Assembly (NCBI GenBank): GCA_963806735.1
Contig: CAWEBE010000001.1
Location: 1 to 64,000 of the forward strand
Reading direction: 5' to 3'
DNA length: 64,000 nt
Origin: CADEFX01 sp963806735
GTDB lineage: Bacteria > Pseudomonadota > Alphaproteobacteria > Rhizobiales > Hyphomicrobiaceae
The notes below the pieces were generated by a model. That model ran no database searches and had not been told where the DNA came from. It saw nothing but the letters and a program-made list of their open reading frames with translations. Shown piece by piece: positions 44,801-53,190 of the stretch. The position numbers were made by a program, and so were the translations under genes. The stretch's first letter is position 1, and every line of letters begins with the position of its first letter.

Positions 44801-44867
44801 CCGTGATCGAGAAATTCGCTCGCGGACCTGCCGCGAATACCGGCGAATTGCTCGAACATCACACGAG
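44801..44867. repeat. Family A hairpin element (degenerate)
   Basis: CCGTGATCGAGAAATTCGC, then GGCGAATTGCTCGAACATCA with CACGAG at the end. One mismatch in the arm and loss of the CTAG end. It lies between the two GH73 genes, ending 3 bases before the stop codon of the upstream one. Confidence 0.7.
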
Positions 44868-44869
44868 CC

Positions 44870-46156
44870 TCAGCTCTCCGGGCAGAGCTCGAAGGCCTTG
44901 TCGAGGGCCTGGTTCGGACTGGCGAATTCGCCGGCGATGGTGCCGCCGCGGGCGTAGGCCGCGATGTAGGCATCCGCCTCGCGTTTCTCGGCGCCGTCGT
45001 TGACGTCGAGCACGGTGTAATTCACGGCGCCCTCGCTCTGTACGCGAATGAGGATGGCCTTCTGCCCGCCGTAGCTCGCCGTCCAGACGCGGCACTTGGG
45101 TCCGGCCTGAGCGGCTGGGGGCTGTTGTTTCGGCAATGCTCCAGCGGCCGAGGCCGTTTGCATCGTGGCCGGCTTCTCGGCCCGATCCGGCTTGCCGCCA
45201 GGCTCGCTGCGTACGTTGTTGGGACTTGGCGACGCAGATGCCGCTCCCTTCAAAGCCTTCGTATCACCCTCCAACTCGCCGGTGCCTTGGTTCAGGCCCA
45301 ACTCCTCGCCGAGGCGTGCCAGGAAGGACGCGCCGAGCCCAGAGCGCGTGTTGTTGCCTTCCGCTTTGCCGTCCTCAATGGCCTGCCGAGCGAGATCGGT
45401 GCCGGTGACGGCGGGGCGCGGCTTTTCGGGAGCGATTGGAGCGATTGCGGCGGTCTCCGTGCTGCGCCGGGATTTGTCGGCGGGCGTGTCGCGTGCTTCG
45501 CGCACGAGATCGGGATTGGGGTCGGGTATTTTGCAGAACTGCGCGTAGAAGCGATCCGCATGCGTCTCGATCGCCTCCGAGTAGCCGGCTGTCGCCGCCC
45601 AGCGCTGGGCGAGATGTGCGTAGGTCGTGGGGCCCTTTATCTTGGCCTGCCAGGGCGTCAATACGCCCCATTCCGCCACCTTGCGCGTGCGCTCGGCCAC
45701 TGGGTTCTCGACCGGCTCGCCGGCATAGAGGCGCACGTGCTGCAGGTGCGCCAGGACGCCTGTCGGCACATCCTTGAAGCTCTCGCCGGGCTCGCCTTTG
45801 CCGACGGCGCCGAGACCCGCGAAGTTGTTCTGCGCCGGCTTGACGAGGCCGCTCTTGTTGCCATCGCGCTTGAACGTGAGATAGCCCGTCTCGATCACCA
45901 TCTGGACGAATGCATAGTCCCAGCGCAGGCCCAGCTCCTCGCCGTAGCGCATGTAGTGGACGGCGATTTTCTCGAAGCGCGGATCGAGGTTGTCGTTGCG
46001 GGCACGCAGGAACGCCATCAGGCGGCCGGGCGTGACGCACTCGGGGACCGTGTTGCGCTCCGACGCGCGGATCGGTGGCAGGTCTGCCGCAGCGGTGTGA
46101 AGAGGCGCGAGCGAGCAAACGGCAAGCGCGGCAAGCAACGGTACGCGGTACATCAT
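44870..46156 (-). CDS. Secreted GH73-type beta-N-acetylglucosaminidase domain protein (tandem copy 2)
   Basis: A 428-residue paralog of the preceding gene. It has the signal peptide PLLAALAVCSLAPLHTAAA, WDYAFVQMVIETGYLTFKR with the catalytic Glu, and KPAQNNFAGLGAVGKGEPGESFKD. A longer disordered linker follows, then CRVWTASYGGQKAILIRVQSEGAVNYTVLDVNDGAEKREADAYI. The same two-domain plan shows it is a duplicate. The shared C-terminal domain (SYGG-K-ILIR) probably binds a cell-wall or envelope target; this is inference. ATG 46156 and 46153 are both possible. Confidence 0.82.
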   Translation of the reverse strand: MMYRVPLLAALAVCSLAPLHTAAADLPPIRASERNTVPECVTPGRLMAFLRARNDNLDPRFEKIAVHYMRYGEELGLRWDYAFVQMVIETGYLTFKRDGNKSGLVKPAQNNFAGLGAVGKGEPGESFKDVPTGVLAHLQHVRLYAGEPVENPVAERTRKVAEWGVLTPWQAKIKGPTTYAHLAQRWAATAGYSEAIETHADRFYAQFCKIPDPNPDLVREARDTPADKSRRSTETAAIAPIAPEKPRPAVTGTDLARQAIEDGKAEGNNTRSGLGASFLARLGEELGLNQGTGELEGDTKALKGAASASPSPNNVRSEPGGKPDRAEKPATMQTASAAGALPKQQPPAAQAGPKCRVWTASYGGQKAILIRVQSEGAVNYTVLDVNDGAEKREADAYIAAYARGGTIAGEFASPNQALDKAFELCPES

Positions 46157-46329
46157 GTGACACCCAACTCGACTTCGAACACTGCGCTGCAATTGCGCCC
46201 CATGGTCCCGCATCGGTTATGCAGTTGTTAGCGTTAACGGTTGGTTACGAATCACTGAATTCCCCCCACCCATTCACGTTGATGTTTGGGGCGCAGTTGG
46301 GGCGCGGAAGGGAAGAATTGTGGCAAAGT

Positions 46330-46405
46330 CTAGTGTCCCGATCGCGAAGTTCGTCAGCATTTGCCGCCAAGCACTCAGCGAACTTCGCGATCGAAAGGAC
46401 ACTAG
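46330..46405. repeat. Family B hairpin element (B of B-A pair 2)
   Basis: CTAGTGTCCCGATCGCGAAG, TTCGTCAGCA, and GCGAACTTCGCGATCGAAAG then GACACTAG. Arms CGATCGCGAAGTTCG / CGAACTTCGCGATCG are perfect. Followed 13 bp later by an A-type element. Confidence 0.88.
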
Positions 46406-46418
46406 CCAGCGTATGGTT

Positions 46419-46496
46419 CTAGTGTGGTTCAGGTTCCGAAGTTCGCCAACCAGCCCAGCCGCGAGTAGCGGGCGAACTTCGGAACCACCACACTAG
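46419..46496. repeat. Family A-like hairpin element (A of B-A pair 2, variant arms)
   Basis: CTAGTGTGGTTCAGGTTCCG then AAGTTCGCC, and GGGCGAACTTCGGAACCACC then ACACTAG. The outer ends match family A but the arms are GTTCCGAAGTTCGCC / GGCGAACTTCGGAAC, so the arms have changed together and pairing is kept. This supports selection or duplication at the level of the hairpin. Confidence 0.82.
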
Positions 46497-46520
46497 CGGT
46501 TTGCAGGGCTGTGGAGTGCG

Positions 46521-46928
46521 TTAGCCCGTTGTGCGCCGGCGCTCGATCTCGATGCCGACGGAGCGGCAGCCGGGCAGAATGTCCGGCTTCTCGATGCGCA
46601 CGCGCACGGACTGCACGCGAGGGTCGGCAAGGCAGTTGCGGGAGATGCGCTCCGCCAGCGTCTCGAGCAGATGGACATGCTCGGCCTCGACCACGGTCTG
46701 GACGTCTTTGACGACGGCCCCGTAGTCGAACACGTCACGCAGCTTGTCGGACACGCCGTCGTAATCGTCTATGACGAACAGATCGACCGAGAGGATGATG
46801 CGCTGCTCGTAGCGGCGCTCGACCTCGTACACACCGACGCGTGCCATCAGCTCGAGATCACGCACGAAGACACGGCGCAGGTTGAGGCTGCCTGTTGAAC
46901 TTTGATTATGCAACTGTCCACTCGTCAT
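46521..46928 (-). CDS. folB: Dihydroneopterin aldolase
   Basis: A 135-residue FolB of folate synthesis that converts dihydroneopterin to 6-hydroxymethyldihydropterin. It has VFVRDLELMARVGVYEVERRYEQRIILSVDL, DVFDYGAVVKDVQTVVEAEHVHLLETLAERI and IEKPDILPGCRSVGIEIER. The Glu, Tyr and Lys of the active site are visible. ATG 46928 fits the family's length better than an upstream ATG at 47027. It follows the FolM-like reductase gene by 43 bp on the same strand, so the two act in the same pathway. Confidence 0.93.
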   Translation of the reverse strand: MTSGQLHNQSSTGSLNLRRVFVRDLELMARVGVYEVERRYEQRIILSVDLFVIDDYDGVSDKLRDVFDYGAVVKDVQTVVEAEHVHLLETLAERISRNCLADPRVQSVRVRIEKPDILPGCRSVGIEIERRRTTG

Positions 46929-46971
46929 TGGGCAATTCCAGGCAATGCGCGCTGCAGGCGGGATCGGCAGC

Positions 46972-47734
46972 TCATGCCTTGGGGCTCGTGACGTCGGGCA
47001 TCCGCCATGTGAGGTGCTGGCCGCCATCGAGTGCGATCATCTGCCCGGTCATGGCGGGAGCGTCAAGAATGAAGCGGATGGCGGCGGCGATCTCTTCCGC
47101 GGTGCTGCCGCGCCCGAGCGGAGTTGCCGTGCGTTGCCGTTCGAACTCCTCGGGCGCCTGATAGGCGTTGGCAAGCACCGGGCCGGGGCCGATGCCGTTG
47201 ACGCGGATGCGTGGAGCGAGCGCTTGTGCGAGCGTCTGCGTGGCCCACCACAGGCCGGCTTTGGCGACAGAATAGGAAAAGAAATAGGGCGTCGGCCGCC
47301 AGAACTCTCTGGTCGATGATGTTGATGATATTGCCATGAGACTGTGCCGGAAGGTGGGTTGCAAGGGATTGGGCAAGAAGAACAGGCGCTTTCAGATTGA
47401 CGGCCAGCTGCAGGTCCCATTGGCGTGCATCGAGCGTGGCAACGGTGTCGTGGAGGAACAGGGACGCATTATTGACGAGGCATGAGGGGACTCCCAGCGC
47501 TGCTGCGCACCCAGGAATGAGGCCAGCAACGGCCGTGGCGTCCGCCAAGTCGGTTTGCAATGCGGCCGCGTTGCCCCCCTTCTCGACGATCTCGCGCACC
47601 AAAAGGGCCGCTTCGGATTGCGACGTGTTGAAATGCACGCCGATCCGCCAGCCGCGGCTGGCGAAGTCGAGCGCGATCGCCCGGCCAATGCGGCGGGCAG
47701 CTCCGGTAATCAGCACGGTCTCCCGGGATGTCAT
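46972..47734 (-). pseudogene. SDR family oxidoreductase, FolM/pteridine-reductase-like, frameshifted
   Basis: An NAD(P)-binding short-chain reductase with VLITGAARRIGRAIALDFASRG. The TGxxRRIG form is typical of PTR1/FolM proteins that reduce dihydrobiopterin or dihydromonapterin, and the gene sits upstream of folB. NNASLF and the YSVAKAGLWW active-site motif (Tyr and Lys) are seen. It ends IALDGGQHLTW. The frame breaks near 47302: NIIDQRVLAAD in one frame, WRPTPYFFSYSVAKAG in another. One extra C is the simplest cause. Rejoined, it would be about 253 residues. Function fits folate/pterin metabolism, by motif and neighbour. Confidence 0.8.
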
Positions 47735-48041
47735 GCAACTCCACCGCGCGTCGATCGATCCATGATGCTAGGTGGAGAGGGAGCGCTCCGCCAGTGCCCG
47801 AAACCTGGTCCGAGGGACTCAGATAACCAGCAAATCTTGGGCAAGTTGCCCGCTTTTTGTGCAAGTAAACGGGCCGGAAAAGAGCAGGCAGCGTAAAGTG
47901 TTACACGCGTGACACGCTCGGTTCTCAAAGCCGTAACTTGCCGCCTGTTCGATCTTGTCGAAACAAGTGGAGTCGGGGGAAAGTAAATGTCGGACGGGCT
48001 ACGACGCGCTCGCGGTCCGCGTGGGAACAGGGGAATTAGAC
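47735..48041. other. Intergenic region between the FolM-like and TorF genes
   Basis: 307 bases holding divergent promoters. A weak hairpin GGGCA/TGCCC with a T-run occurs near 47838-47857. A TorF frame upstream of 48042 stays open to 47955 but starts before the signal peptide and is probably leader. An AGGGGAA ribosome site lies just ahead of 48042. Confidence 0.4.
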
Positions 48042-48875
48042 ATGCAAGCTTGGATTAAATCGGTGGGGCGCGCTGTCACGCTGGCAGCGGTAGGGGCTGC
48101 GGTTTGCGCCGGACCTGCTCTCGCGGACGGGACGAAAAAGGGCAGCCTCAAGGACGCACCCGTGGCGCCGCCTCCGAGCGACTGGACCATCTCCTACAAT
48201 TTCGCCGTGACGACGGACTATGTCTTCCGCGGTTTCTCACAGTCGGACCAGAGCCCGGCCATACAGGGTGGCGTCGACGTAACTTACAGGATCTTCTACG
48301 TCGGTGCTTGGGCGTCCACCATCGAATTGGAGCCTGTGGGGGCCTTTGAGTCAAACGTCGAGGTCGATATCTATGCCGGCATCAAGCCTGTGTGGGGGCC
48401 AATCACATTCGATCTCGGTGTGATCTACTATGCCTATCCTGGCGCCTCCTCCCTGCCCAATGCCGATCTCGACTACGTCGAGCTGAAGTTCGGTGCGAGT
48501 GGCAGCCCCTGGAGGGACGCTACCGCAGGCATCACGGTGTTCTACTCGCCGGAATACACTGGCGAGACCGGGAATGTGTGGACCTTCGAAGGCACATTCG
48601 CGCAGGCCCTCCCGAAGTTCCGCGACATCGTTCCGACCATCAGCGCTACACTTGGATATCAGTTGGGCGATGATGCTGCCTATATCGCCGCGGTCGGCAA
48701 CGGTGATGACAACTATCTCTACTGGAATGCGGGCATCAGCTTGGCCTTTAGCGAGCGCTTCTCTGTCGATTTCCGCTACTGGGATACAAACATCAGCAGC
48801 ACAGGTAATTTCTGTGAAGGTGCGTCCTTGCAGTGCGACGAGCGTTTCGTAGCCACCGTCAAAGTGACGTACTGA
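48042..48875 (+). CDS. TorF family putative porin
   Basis: A 277-residue outer-membrane protein. The signal peptide is SVGRAVTLAAVGAAVCAGPALA. The mature start SDWTISYNFAVTTDYVFRGFSQSDQSPAIQGGVDVTYRIFYVGAWAST is the Gcw_chp/TorF consensus. Regular beta strands with Tyr/Trp/Phe at the belt and GYQLGDDAAYIAAVGNGDDNYLYWNAGISL follow. The protein ends KVTY, near the aromatic C-terminus typical of outer-membrane barrels. TorF is abundant in Hyphomicrobiales and may be a transport porin. The GGAATTAGAC context gives ATG 48042. Confidence 0.9.
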   Translation: MQAWIKSVGRAVTLAAVGAAVCAGPALADGTKKGSLKDAPVAPPPSDWTISYNFAVTTDYVFRGFSQSDQSPAIQGGVDVTYRIFYVGAWASTIELEPVGAFESNVEVDIYAGIKPVWGPITFDLGVIYYAYPGASSLPNADLDYVELKFGASGSPWRDATAGITVFYSPEYTGETGNVWTFEGTFAQALPKFRDIVPTISATLGYQLGDDAAYIAAVGNGDDNYLYWNAGISLAFSERFSVDFRYWDTNISSTGNFCEGASLQCDERFVATVKVTY

Positions 48876-48909
48876 GCTTTCCTCTCCTTCTCCCGGACTG
48901 CACGCATGG

Positions 48910-48942
48910 AAACGGGGCCGTTACGGTCCCGTTTTCACTTTT
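48910..48942. terminator. Bidirectional intrinsic terminator between TorF and AIM24 genes
   Basis: A stem ACGGGGCCG / CGGTCCCGT (one G-U pair, 48912-48932) with a TTA loop, followed on the plus strand by TTTCACTTTT. Convergent genes end on either side, so it can serve both. Confidence 0.75.
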
Positions 48943-49726
48943 GGTGGCTGAGCGGGGCTGCCGGAACCACGCGCCCGGCGAGACGCGAGAGCGGATGGCT
49001 TTGCAGCCAGAGCCGCCCGGGACCTTTGAGATGGGCCAGAAACATCCCTTCGTGACCAGGGCTCGAGGATTTGACGGGGCCGGCACGCACGATATCGAGA
49101 TCGATGGTCGGGGTCATGGCGGCGATGCAGCCCATGTCCACATGCAGCTCTTCTCCGTCGGCGAGACCGCGCTCCACGAGGCAGCCACCGACGTGGATGA
49201 AGACCCACCCCTCACCCTCGAGCCGCTGCATGATGAAACCTTCGCGGCCGAACAGGCCGGTCATGACCTTGCGCTGGAGATGGATGCCGACGGTCACGCC
49301 ATTGGTGGCGCAGAGGAATGCGTCACTCTGAGCGATCAAGGCGCCCCCGAAGCTCGAAAGCTTGAACGGCAGAATGCTGCCGGGATAGGGCGCGGCAAAG
49401 GCCACGCGGGCCTTGCCCAGCCCCTGATGCGTGAACAGCGTCATGAACAGACTTTCGCCGGTGACGAGACGGCGGCCGGCCGCTGCGACCTTGCTCAGGA
49501 AGCTGGAGTTGGTCTTGGAGCCGTCACCGAAGATGGCGTCCATGGCAACAGCCGTATCCTTGAACATCAGCGCGCCCGCCTCGGCTATGGCGCTCTCTCC
49601 CGGGTCGAGCTCGATCTCTACGAACTGCGTGGTGCGGCCGATTATGCTGTAATTGACATCCCCAGCGACGCCGGCTGAGCGGCGATGCTCGTCTTTGACG
49701 GCCGGCACGGGGTCGGTTTTGGACAT
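48935..49726 (-). CDS. TIGR00266/AIM24 family protein
   Basis: A 263-residue protein of the AIM24 (DUF124) family, beta-rich. It has DVNYSIIGRTTQFVEIELDPGESAIAEAGALMFKD, SGESLFMTLFTH-type strands, RKVMTGLFGREGFIMQRLEGEGWVFIHVGG and FLAHLKGPGRLWLQSHPLSRLAGRV. Related proteins occur in mitochondria and in phage-shock-like or tellurium-resistance settings. The biochemical role is unknown. It begins at ATG 49726 and converges on TorF. Length is usual for the family. Confidence 0.85.
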   Translation of the reverse strand: MSKTDPVPAVKDEHRRSAGVAGDVNYSIIGRTTQFVEIELDPGESAIAEAGALMFKDTAVAMDAIFGDGSKTNSSFLSKVAAAGRRLVTGESLFMTLFTHQGLGKARVAFAAPYPGSILPFKLSSFGGALIAQSDAFLCATNGVTVGIHLQRKVMTGLFGREGFIMQRLEGEGWVFIHVGGCLVERGLADGEELHVDMGCIAAMTPTIDLDIVRAGPVKSSSPGHEGMFLAHLKGPGRLWLQSHPLSRLAGRVVPAAPLSHQK

Positions 49727-50218
49727 GGACTGGGACTACTTTGCCGCCGAGATCAATGGGAGTGCGCGTGCCGACGCAGGACGCGTGCGGACCGTCATCA
49801 GTCGCCTGAGTATGTGGCCCTTGTGCAACGTATGAGCATTGCACGCTCCCTGAAACGGACAAAATGGTTTGCTTGTCACGGTGATGCTACACGCTTGGGC
49901 CACTCTGCCGGAGCGCAAGGGTCTTTTGCGCCTGGCCGCTACGGCGAGACCAAAGCCGGCCATGCGAAGCACCGTTTCCGGGTAGCGCCACGCCCTCTCA
50001 GGCGCGCCCGGCAGAGGAGGCTGGCCGCTGGCCACGCTCGGTTTCGAACCCCGCTGCCGGAAGTGACGGTGGCCGGCCTCCCACTTCACTAGTGTGATGA
50101 TCGAGAAATTCGCCCGAACTCGCAGCATGTCTCCTGAGCGAATTTCTCGATCTGAAGCACGCTAGGGCTGCGTGCGGCACGGACGCGTTTTCCCCAACTT
50201 GCGCGCACGGGCCCTTGC
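49727..50218. other. Non-coding interval with an inverted family A element
   Basis: 492 bases between the AIM24 gene and a predicted membrane-anchored gene. Apart from the family A element at 50089-50165, nothing recognisable was seen; frames here lack family similarity and are simply GC-rich open frames. Confidence 0.4.
50089..50165. repeat. Family A hairpin element (inverse orientation)
   Basis: CTAGTGTGATGATCGAGAAA, TTCGCCC arm, and GAGCGAATTTCTCGATCTGA then AGCACGCTAG. The direction is opposite to that of the other A copies. Perfect arms GATCGAGAAATTCGC / GCGAATTTCTCGATC. Confidence 0.85.
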
Positions 50219-51028
50219 ATGCTCCCGCGCGAGCCGTTCAATGGTGGCGGCTGCGCGAGCGGGGTGTTTGCCGTGGTCATTACTATTGGCGTGCTGGTCG
50301 TGCTGACGGTGGCCGTGGCGGCCTTCGTGCTGGCGCCGCGTCTTGGGCAGCGGCGTATGACCTACGAGCGCGCGCCCGACCGGCCTCTGCCCTTCGGCTA
50401 CAGGATGGCGTGGCTGGCGATCCGCACGGCTGATACTCAGCGCGTCATCGATGTCCTCGACCTCGCCCGTATCAAGGGGTCAAACTGGAACTCGGGCCTC
50501 GGCACCGTCTACAGCGAGGAGCTGGGTGAAACACACCTGTTCGTCGCGCCGCCGGTCGAGGGCTGGACGTTCGTCATCGGCTTGGCGCTGCCGCATCCTC
50601 TGGGTCCGGCCTTTCACGACAAGGCCACGCCGTTCCTGCTGGAGCTCGGCGGCGCGTTCGCCGAGGTGCAGTATTACTTCAGCTATCCAGTCATTGATTT
50701 TTTTGCCTGGGCTCGCGTGATCGACGGCCGGCTCGCGCGCGCGTTCGCCATCGGCGACGAAGGCGTGATCTGGAACAAGGGCAAGCCATCGCGCAAGGAA
50801 CGAGCCATGGGGCTGAAGCTGTTCGATCTGCGCGGCATCCAAGGCCGGCGCGGCGATGCCGGCGGTGAGTTGCTGCTGTATCCCACCGAAGACCATGTGA
50901 TCGGGCTCGCGGCAGAGTGGAGCCTCGATCCCACGCGTGTGGACGCGCGCCGGACCGAGCCAGGCCTCGGCTACGTCGGTCTCGCTCCGCAGCGCTGGCG
51001 GCCGGAACGGATGCGCAAGGCCGCCTGA
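50219..51028 (+). CDS. Membrane-anchored protein of unknown function
   Basis: A 269-residue protein. A single N-terminal anchor (VFAVVITIGVLVVLTVAVAAFVLAP) is followed by a globular domain that starts MAWLAIRTADTQRVIDVLDLARIKGSNWNSGLGTVYSEELGETHLFVAPPVEGWTFVIG. This WNSGLxxVY / FVxPPVxGW pattern is familiar from unnamed proteins in soil bacteria. The second half contains FAEVQYYFSYPVIDFFAWARVIDGRLARAF and GDEGVIWNKGKPS. No catalytic motif is obvious. It is a single gene, and its function is unknown. Confidence 0.65.
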   Translation: MLPREPFNGGGCASGVFAVVITIGVLVVLTVAVAAFVLAPRLGQRRMTYERAPDRPLPFGYRMAWLAIRTADTQRVIDVLDLARIKGSNWNSGLGTVYSEELGETHLFVAPPVEGWTFVIGLALPHPLGPAFHDKATPFLLELGGAFAEVQYYFSYPVIDFFAWARVIDGRLARAFAIGDEGVIWNKGKPSRKERAMGLKLFDLRGIQGRRGDAGGELLLYPTEDHVIGLAAEWSLDPTRVDARRTEPGLGYVGLAPQRWRPERMRKAA

Positions 51029-51127
51029 TCCCGACATCGACGGATCTCGAGAGCGAACGCCCGAGCCACGGCGGCATCAGCAATACCTACGATCCGGACT
51101 TCCACACCGAGCGAGCAGGCTTCGCGT

Positions 51128-51400
51128 TCAAGCTCTGAGGCGTGATGCGAGCTGGCGCGTGTGGCTGCCGGGCTCGTCGCGGGTGGCGGCTTCGAACGGC
51201 AGTGCATCACCTTCGCCGCAGGGGGCGGCGACCGTGCGTCCGGAGGCGCGATCGAGAACGAGGGCGGTGCAGTTCGGTCTGTCGTTAGCCGGCAGCAGAC
51301 TCTGCGCGGGTGCGCGTAGCACAGCCTCGCCGGCCGTCGCAAGCAAGAGAACGGCGCCCGTCAGAGTGCCGAGCATGATCCAGACTGCGATCCGCCGCAT
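51128..51400 (-). CDS. Small exported protein of unknown function
   Basis: A 90-residue protein. ATG 51400 gives MRRIAVWIMLGTLTGAVLLLATAGEAVL, a membrane anchor or signal peptide. The mature part has two Cys (PNCTALVLDRASG, AAPCGEGDALPF), probably a single disulfide loop. Upstream GGGGACGGGGATC may be the ribosome site. A longer frame to 51787 has no supporting features. It sits downstream of the RNase T2 gene on the same strand, 118 bp away; whether they are linked is unclear. Confidence 0.55.
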   Translation of the reverse strand: MRRIAVWIMLGTLTGAVLLLATAGEAVLRAPAQSLLPANDRPNCTALVLDRASGRTVAAPCGEGDALPFEAATRDEPGSHTRQLASRLRA

Positions 51401-51518
51401 TGTGATCCCCGTCCCCTGAGTCGACTGCAAGGAGCTTGGCGATCGAGCCGCAGACGGGCAACGCCTCTGCGCACGCAGGATGATGCAGAAATGCCGTTCT
51501 CCACAAGGCGGAGGGGGA

Positions 51519-52391
51519 TCAGAAGCGCCGCGGAGACTCGCCTTGGCGATCGGCCGGCGGATCCAGCGGTCCCGGCAATGGGGAGCGGCCGGGCTGGGAG
51601 GAGTTTGGTTGCGCGGCATCGCCGGGAGCCTCGCTGCGCGCGCCGACACGCACCGGTGGCACGTACATGCGTGCCTGGCTGCACAGGCGCCGCGGCTCCT
51701 CGTTACGGCCGCAGGCGCGGAACTCGCCTTCGCGCGAGAAGCAGACCCGTACCTCACGCAGGCGTGCCCCCGACCTGTTGCAGGCAACAGCGATCATGTC
51801 CTCGCTGAGGCCGGGATTGGCGGCGACGAAATCGTTTTTCAGCTCGCCGGGCGATACGAAGAAAGCTTCGTCGGGGTGCACGAAGCGTGGCGGCAGATTG
51901 ACTTTTGCAAACAGCTTGCGGGCGTAGTCGTAGTAGGCGTCGGGCGACAGGCCCGAGCAGGTGCCGTGCTTGCGGTATTCGTGGATGACGAGGCGCCGGC
52001 TTGGCATGATGTCGAGCATGCGATCGATGGTCGGGCGGGGCACGAACGGGCGCTCGCGCGTCGGGCAGTCCTGCGGCCAGCCACGCTCATGCTGCGGCCA
52101 CAGCCCGTGCAGGACGAAGGCGTAGGCGCGATCCCCGCGCCGGCTGCATTGCGGGTCGTTGTCCTCGCGCTCCTGCGTGGCGCAGTACGTGGGGCTCCAC
52201 GACAACACGAGCGCGTAGTAGTCGAAGCGGCCGGCCTCGTTGCGCCCCGGTTGCTGGTAGCCGTAAGGAGCACGGCCGCCGGGGCCCGAGCCGTATTGTG
52301 CGGCAGCCTCGCGCGCGGAGCCCGCGAGCAGTGCGGCCGCCGTCAGGGCCAATGCCAGCGTCGTGGCGGCGCCGTGCACGCGTGAAGACAT
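51519..52391 (-). CDS. Secreted ribonuclease T2
   Basis: A 290-residue RNase T2 family endoribonuclease. The signal peptide is TLALALTAAALLAGSAREAAA. Both catalytic segments are present: FVLHGLWPQ (CAS I His) and IHEYRKHGTCSGL (CAS II His, Glu, Lys, His). Several Cys that would make family disulfides are visible, e.g. SPTYCATQ, DPQCSRRG, DCPTRERP. A Pro-rich C-terminal tail of about 45 residues is unusual but short. ATG 52391 has AAGGAACG upstream; GTG 52397 is an alternative. Likely periplasmic scavenging of RNA. Confidence 0.93.
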   Translation of the reverse strand: MSSRVHGAATTLALALTAAALLAGSAREAAAQYGSGPGGRAPYGYQQPGRNEAGRFDYYALVLSWSPTYCATQEREDNDPQCSRRGDRAYAFVLHGLWPQHERGWPQDCPTRERPFVPRPTIDRMLDIMPSRRLVIHEYRKHGTCSGLSPDAYYDYARKLFAKVNLPPRFVHPDEAFFVSPGELKNDFVAANPGLSEDMIAVACNRSGARLREVRVCFSREGEFRACGRNEEPRRLCSQARMYVPPVRVGARSEAPGDAAQPNSSQPGRSPLPGPLDPPADRQGESPRRF

Positions 52392-52526
52392 TTTCACGTT
52401 CCTTCAAAACGTCGAACCGGTGGGGACCATAGCCCGATCGCCCCGTTCCGCAAGTCGCGCGGTGCCTGTCGTACGGCAATCGACGGACGCAGCGCAGCCG
52501 AGTTAATCTGCAGCCGACGAGAAGCA

Positions 52527-52599
52527 AGTGTCCCGATCGCGAAGTTCGTCAGCATCTGCCGCAAGTTCTCAGCGAACTTCGCGATCGAAAGGACACTAG
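52527..52599. repeat. Family B hairpin element (B of B-A pair 3)
   Basis: AGTGTCCCGATCGCGAAGTT, CGTCAGCATCTGC, and AGCGAACTTCGCGATCGAAA then GGACACTAG. Nearly identical to the copy at 46330. Left CTAG is reduced to AAG. Confidence 0.85.
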
Positions 52600-52614
52600 C
52601 AAATATGTATTGTG

Positions 52615-52691
52615 CTAGTGTGATTCAGATCGAGAAATTCGCTCAGGAGGCATGCCGCGAGTTCCGGCAAATTTCTCGATCATCACACTAG
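52615..52691. repeat. Family A hairpin element (A of B-A pair 3)
   Basis: CTAGTGTGATTCAGATCGAG, AAATTCGC arm, then AAATTTCTCGATCATCACAC and TAG. Separated from the B element by 15 bp. It stops 12 bp before the NUDIX start. Confidence 0.87.
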
Positions 52692-52703
52692 CGAGGCTCA
52701 ACG

Positions 52704-53150
52704 ATGCCTGCCCTGACCCGGCCCGGATGGCCGCGTCCCGCCGCCAGCGCGGCGATCTTTCGCGATGGCCGAGTGCTGATCGCGGAGCGCGGCAAGGGCG
52801 CCATGGCAGGCGTCTGGAGTTTACCCGGCGGTCACATCGAGCCGGGCGAGCGCGCCATGGCGGCGGCGCTGCGCGAGGTCAAGGAGGAGACGGGCGTTGA
52901 AGCCGAGCTCCTGGGCCTTGCCGACGTGCACGACGTGCTCATCCGAAACGAAAGCGGGGAGCTGACGGGGCATTACGTCATCGCCGTCTACTTCGGGCGC
53001 TGGCTCGGCGGCGAGCCGGTCGCTGGCGAAGAAAGCCGCGATGCCCGCTTCGTTCCTATTGATCAATTGGAGAGTTTCACTATGACACCGGGTGCGCAGG
53101 CGATTATCGCCCGCGCACGGGCGCTGTTCGAAGCCCTTGCGGATCGCTGA
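52704..53150 (+). CDS. NUDIX hydrolase
   Basis: A 148-residue NUDIX protein. The box GGHIEPGERAMAAALREVKEETGVEAEL matches G-x5-E-x7-R-E-U-x-E-E-x-G-U. The N-terminal part RPAASAAIFRDGRVLIAERGKGAMAGVWSLPGG is the ADP-ribose/NADH-type form; the precise nucleotide is not determined. It starts shortly after the B-A repeats and is followed by the TIGR02301 gene 40 bp later on the same strand. Such a pair is common in related genomes. Confidence 0.92.
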   Translation: MPALTRPGWPRPAASAAIFRDGRVLIAERGKGAMAGVWSLPGGHIEPGERAMAAALREVKEETGVEAELLGLADVHDVLIRNESGELTGHYVIAVYFGRWLGGEPVAGEESRDARFVPIDQLESFTMTPGAQAIIARARALFEALADR

Positions 53151-53190
53151 TCTAGAGTCCAGGTTGGGTCGCAAACGGACGGCAGATACG

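Noticed and set aside
47838..47860. Terminator hairpin near the FolM-like start
   Set aside because: Only 5 bp of stem and located upstream of genes on both sides; too weak to call.
49736..50128. Minus-strand open frame in the gap after the AIM24 gene
   Set aside because: It runs through the family A hairpin and lacks a ribosome site and any family similarity.
38200..52691. CRISPR array from repeated hairpins
   Set aside because: Copies lie kilobases apart in different gaps, not in a row with regular spacers; no cas genes are present.
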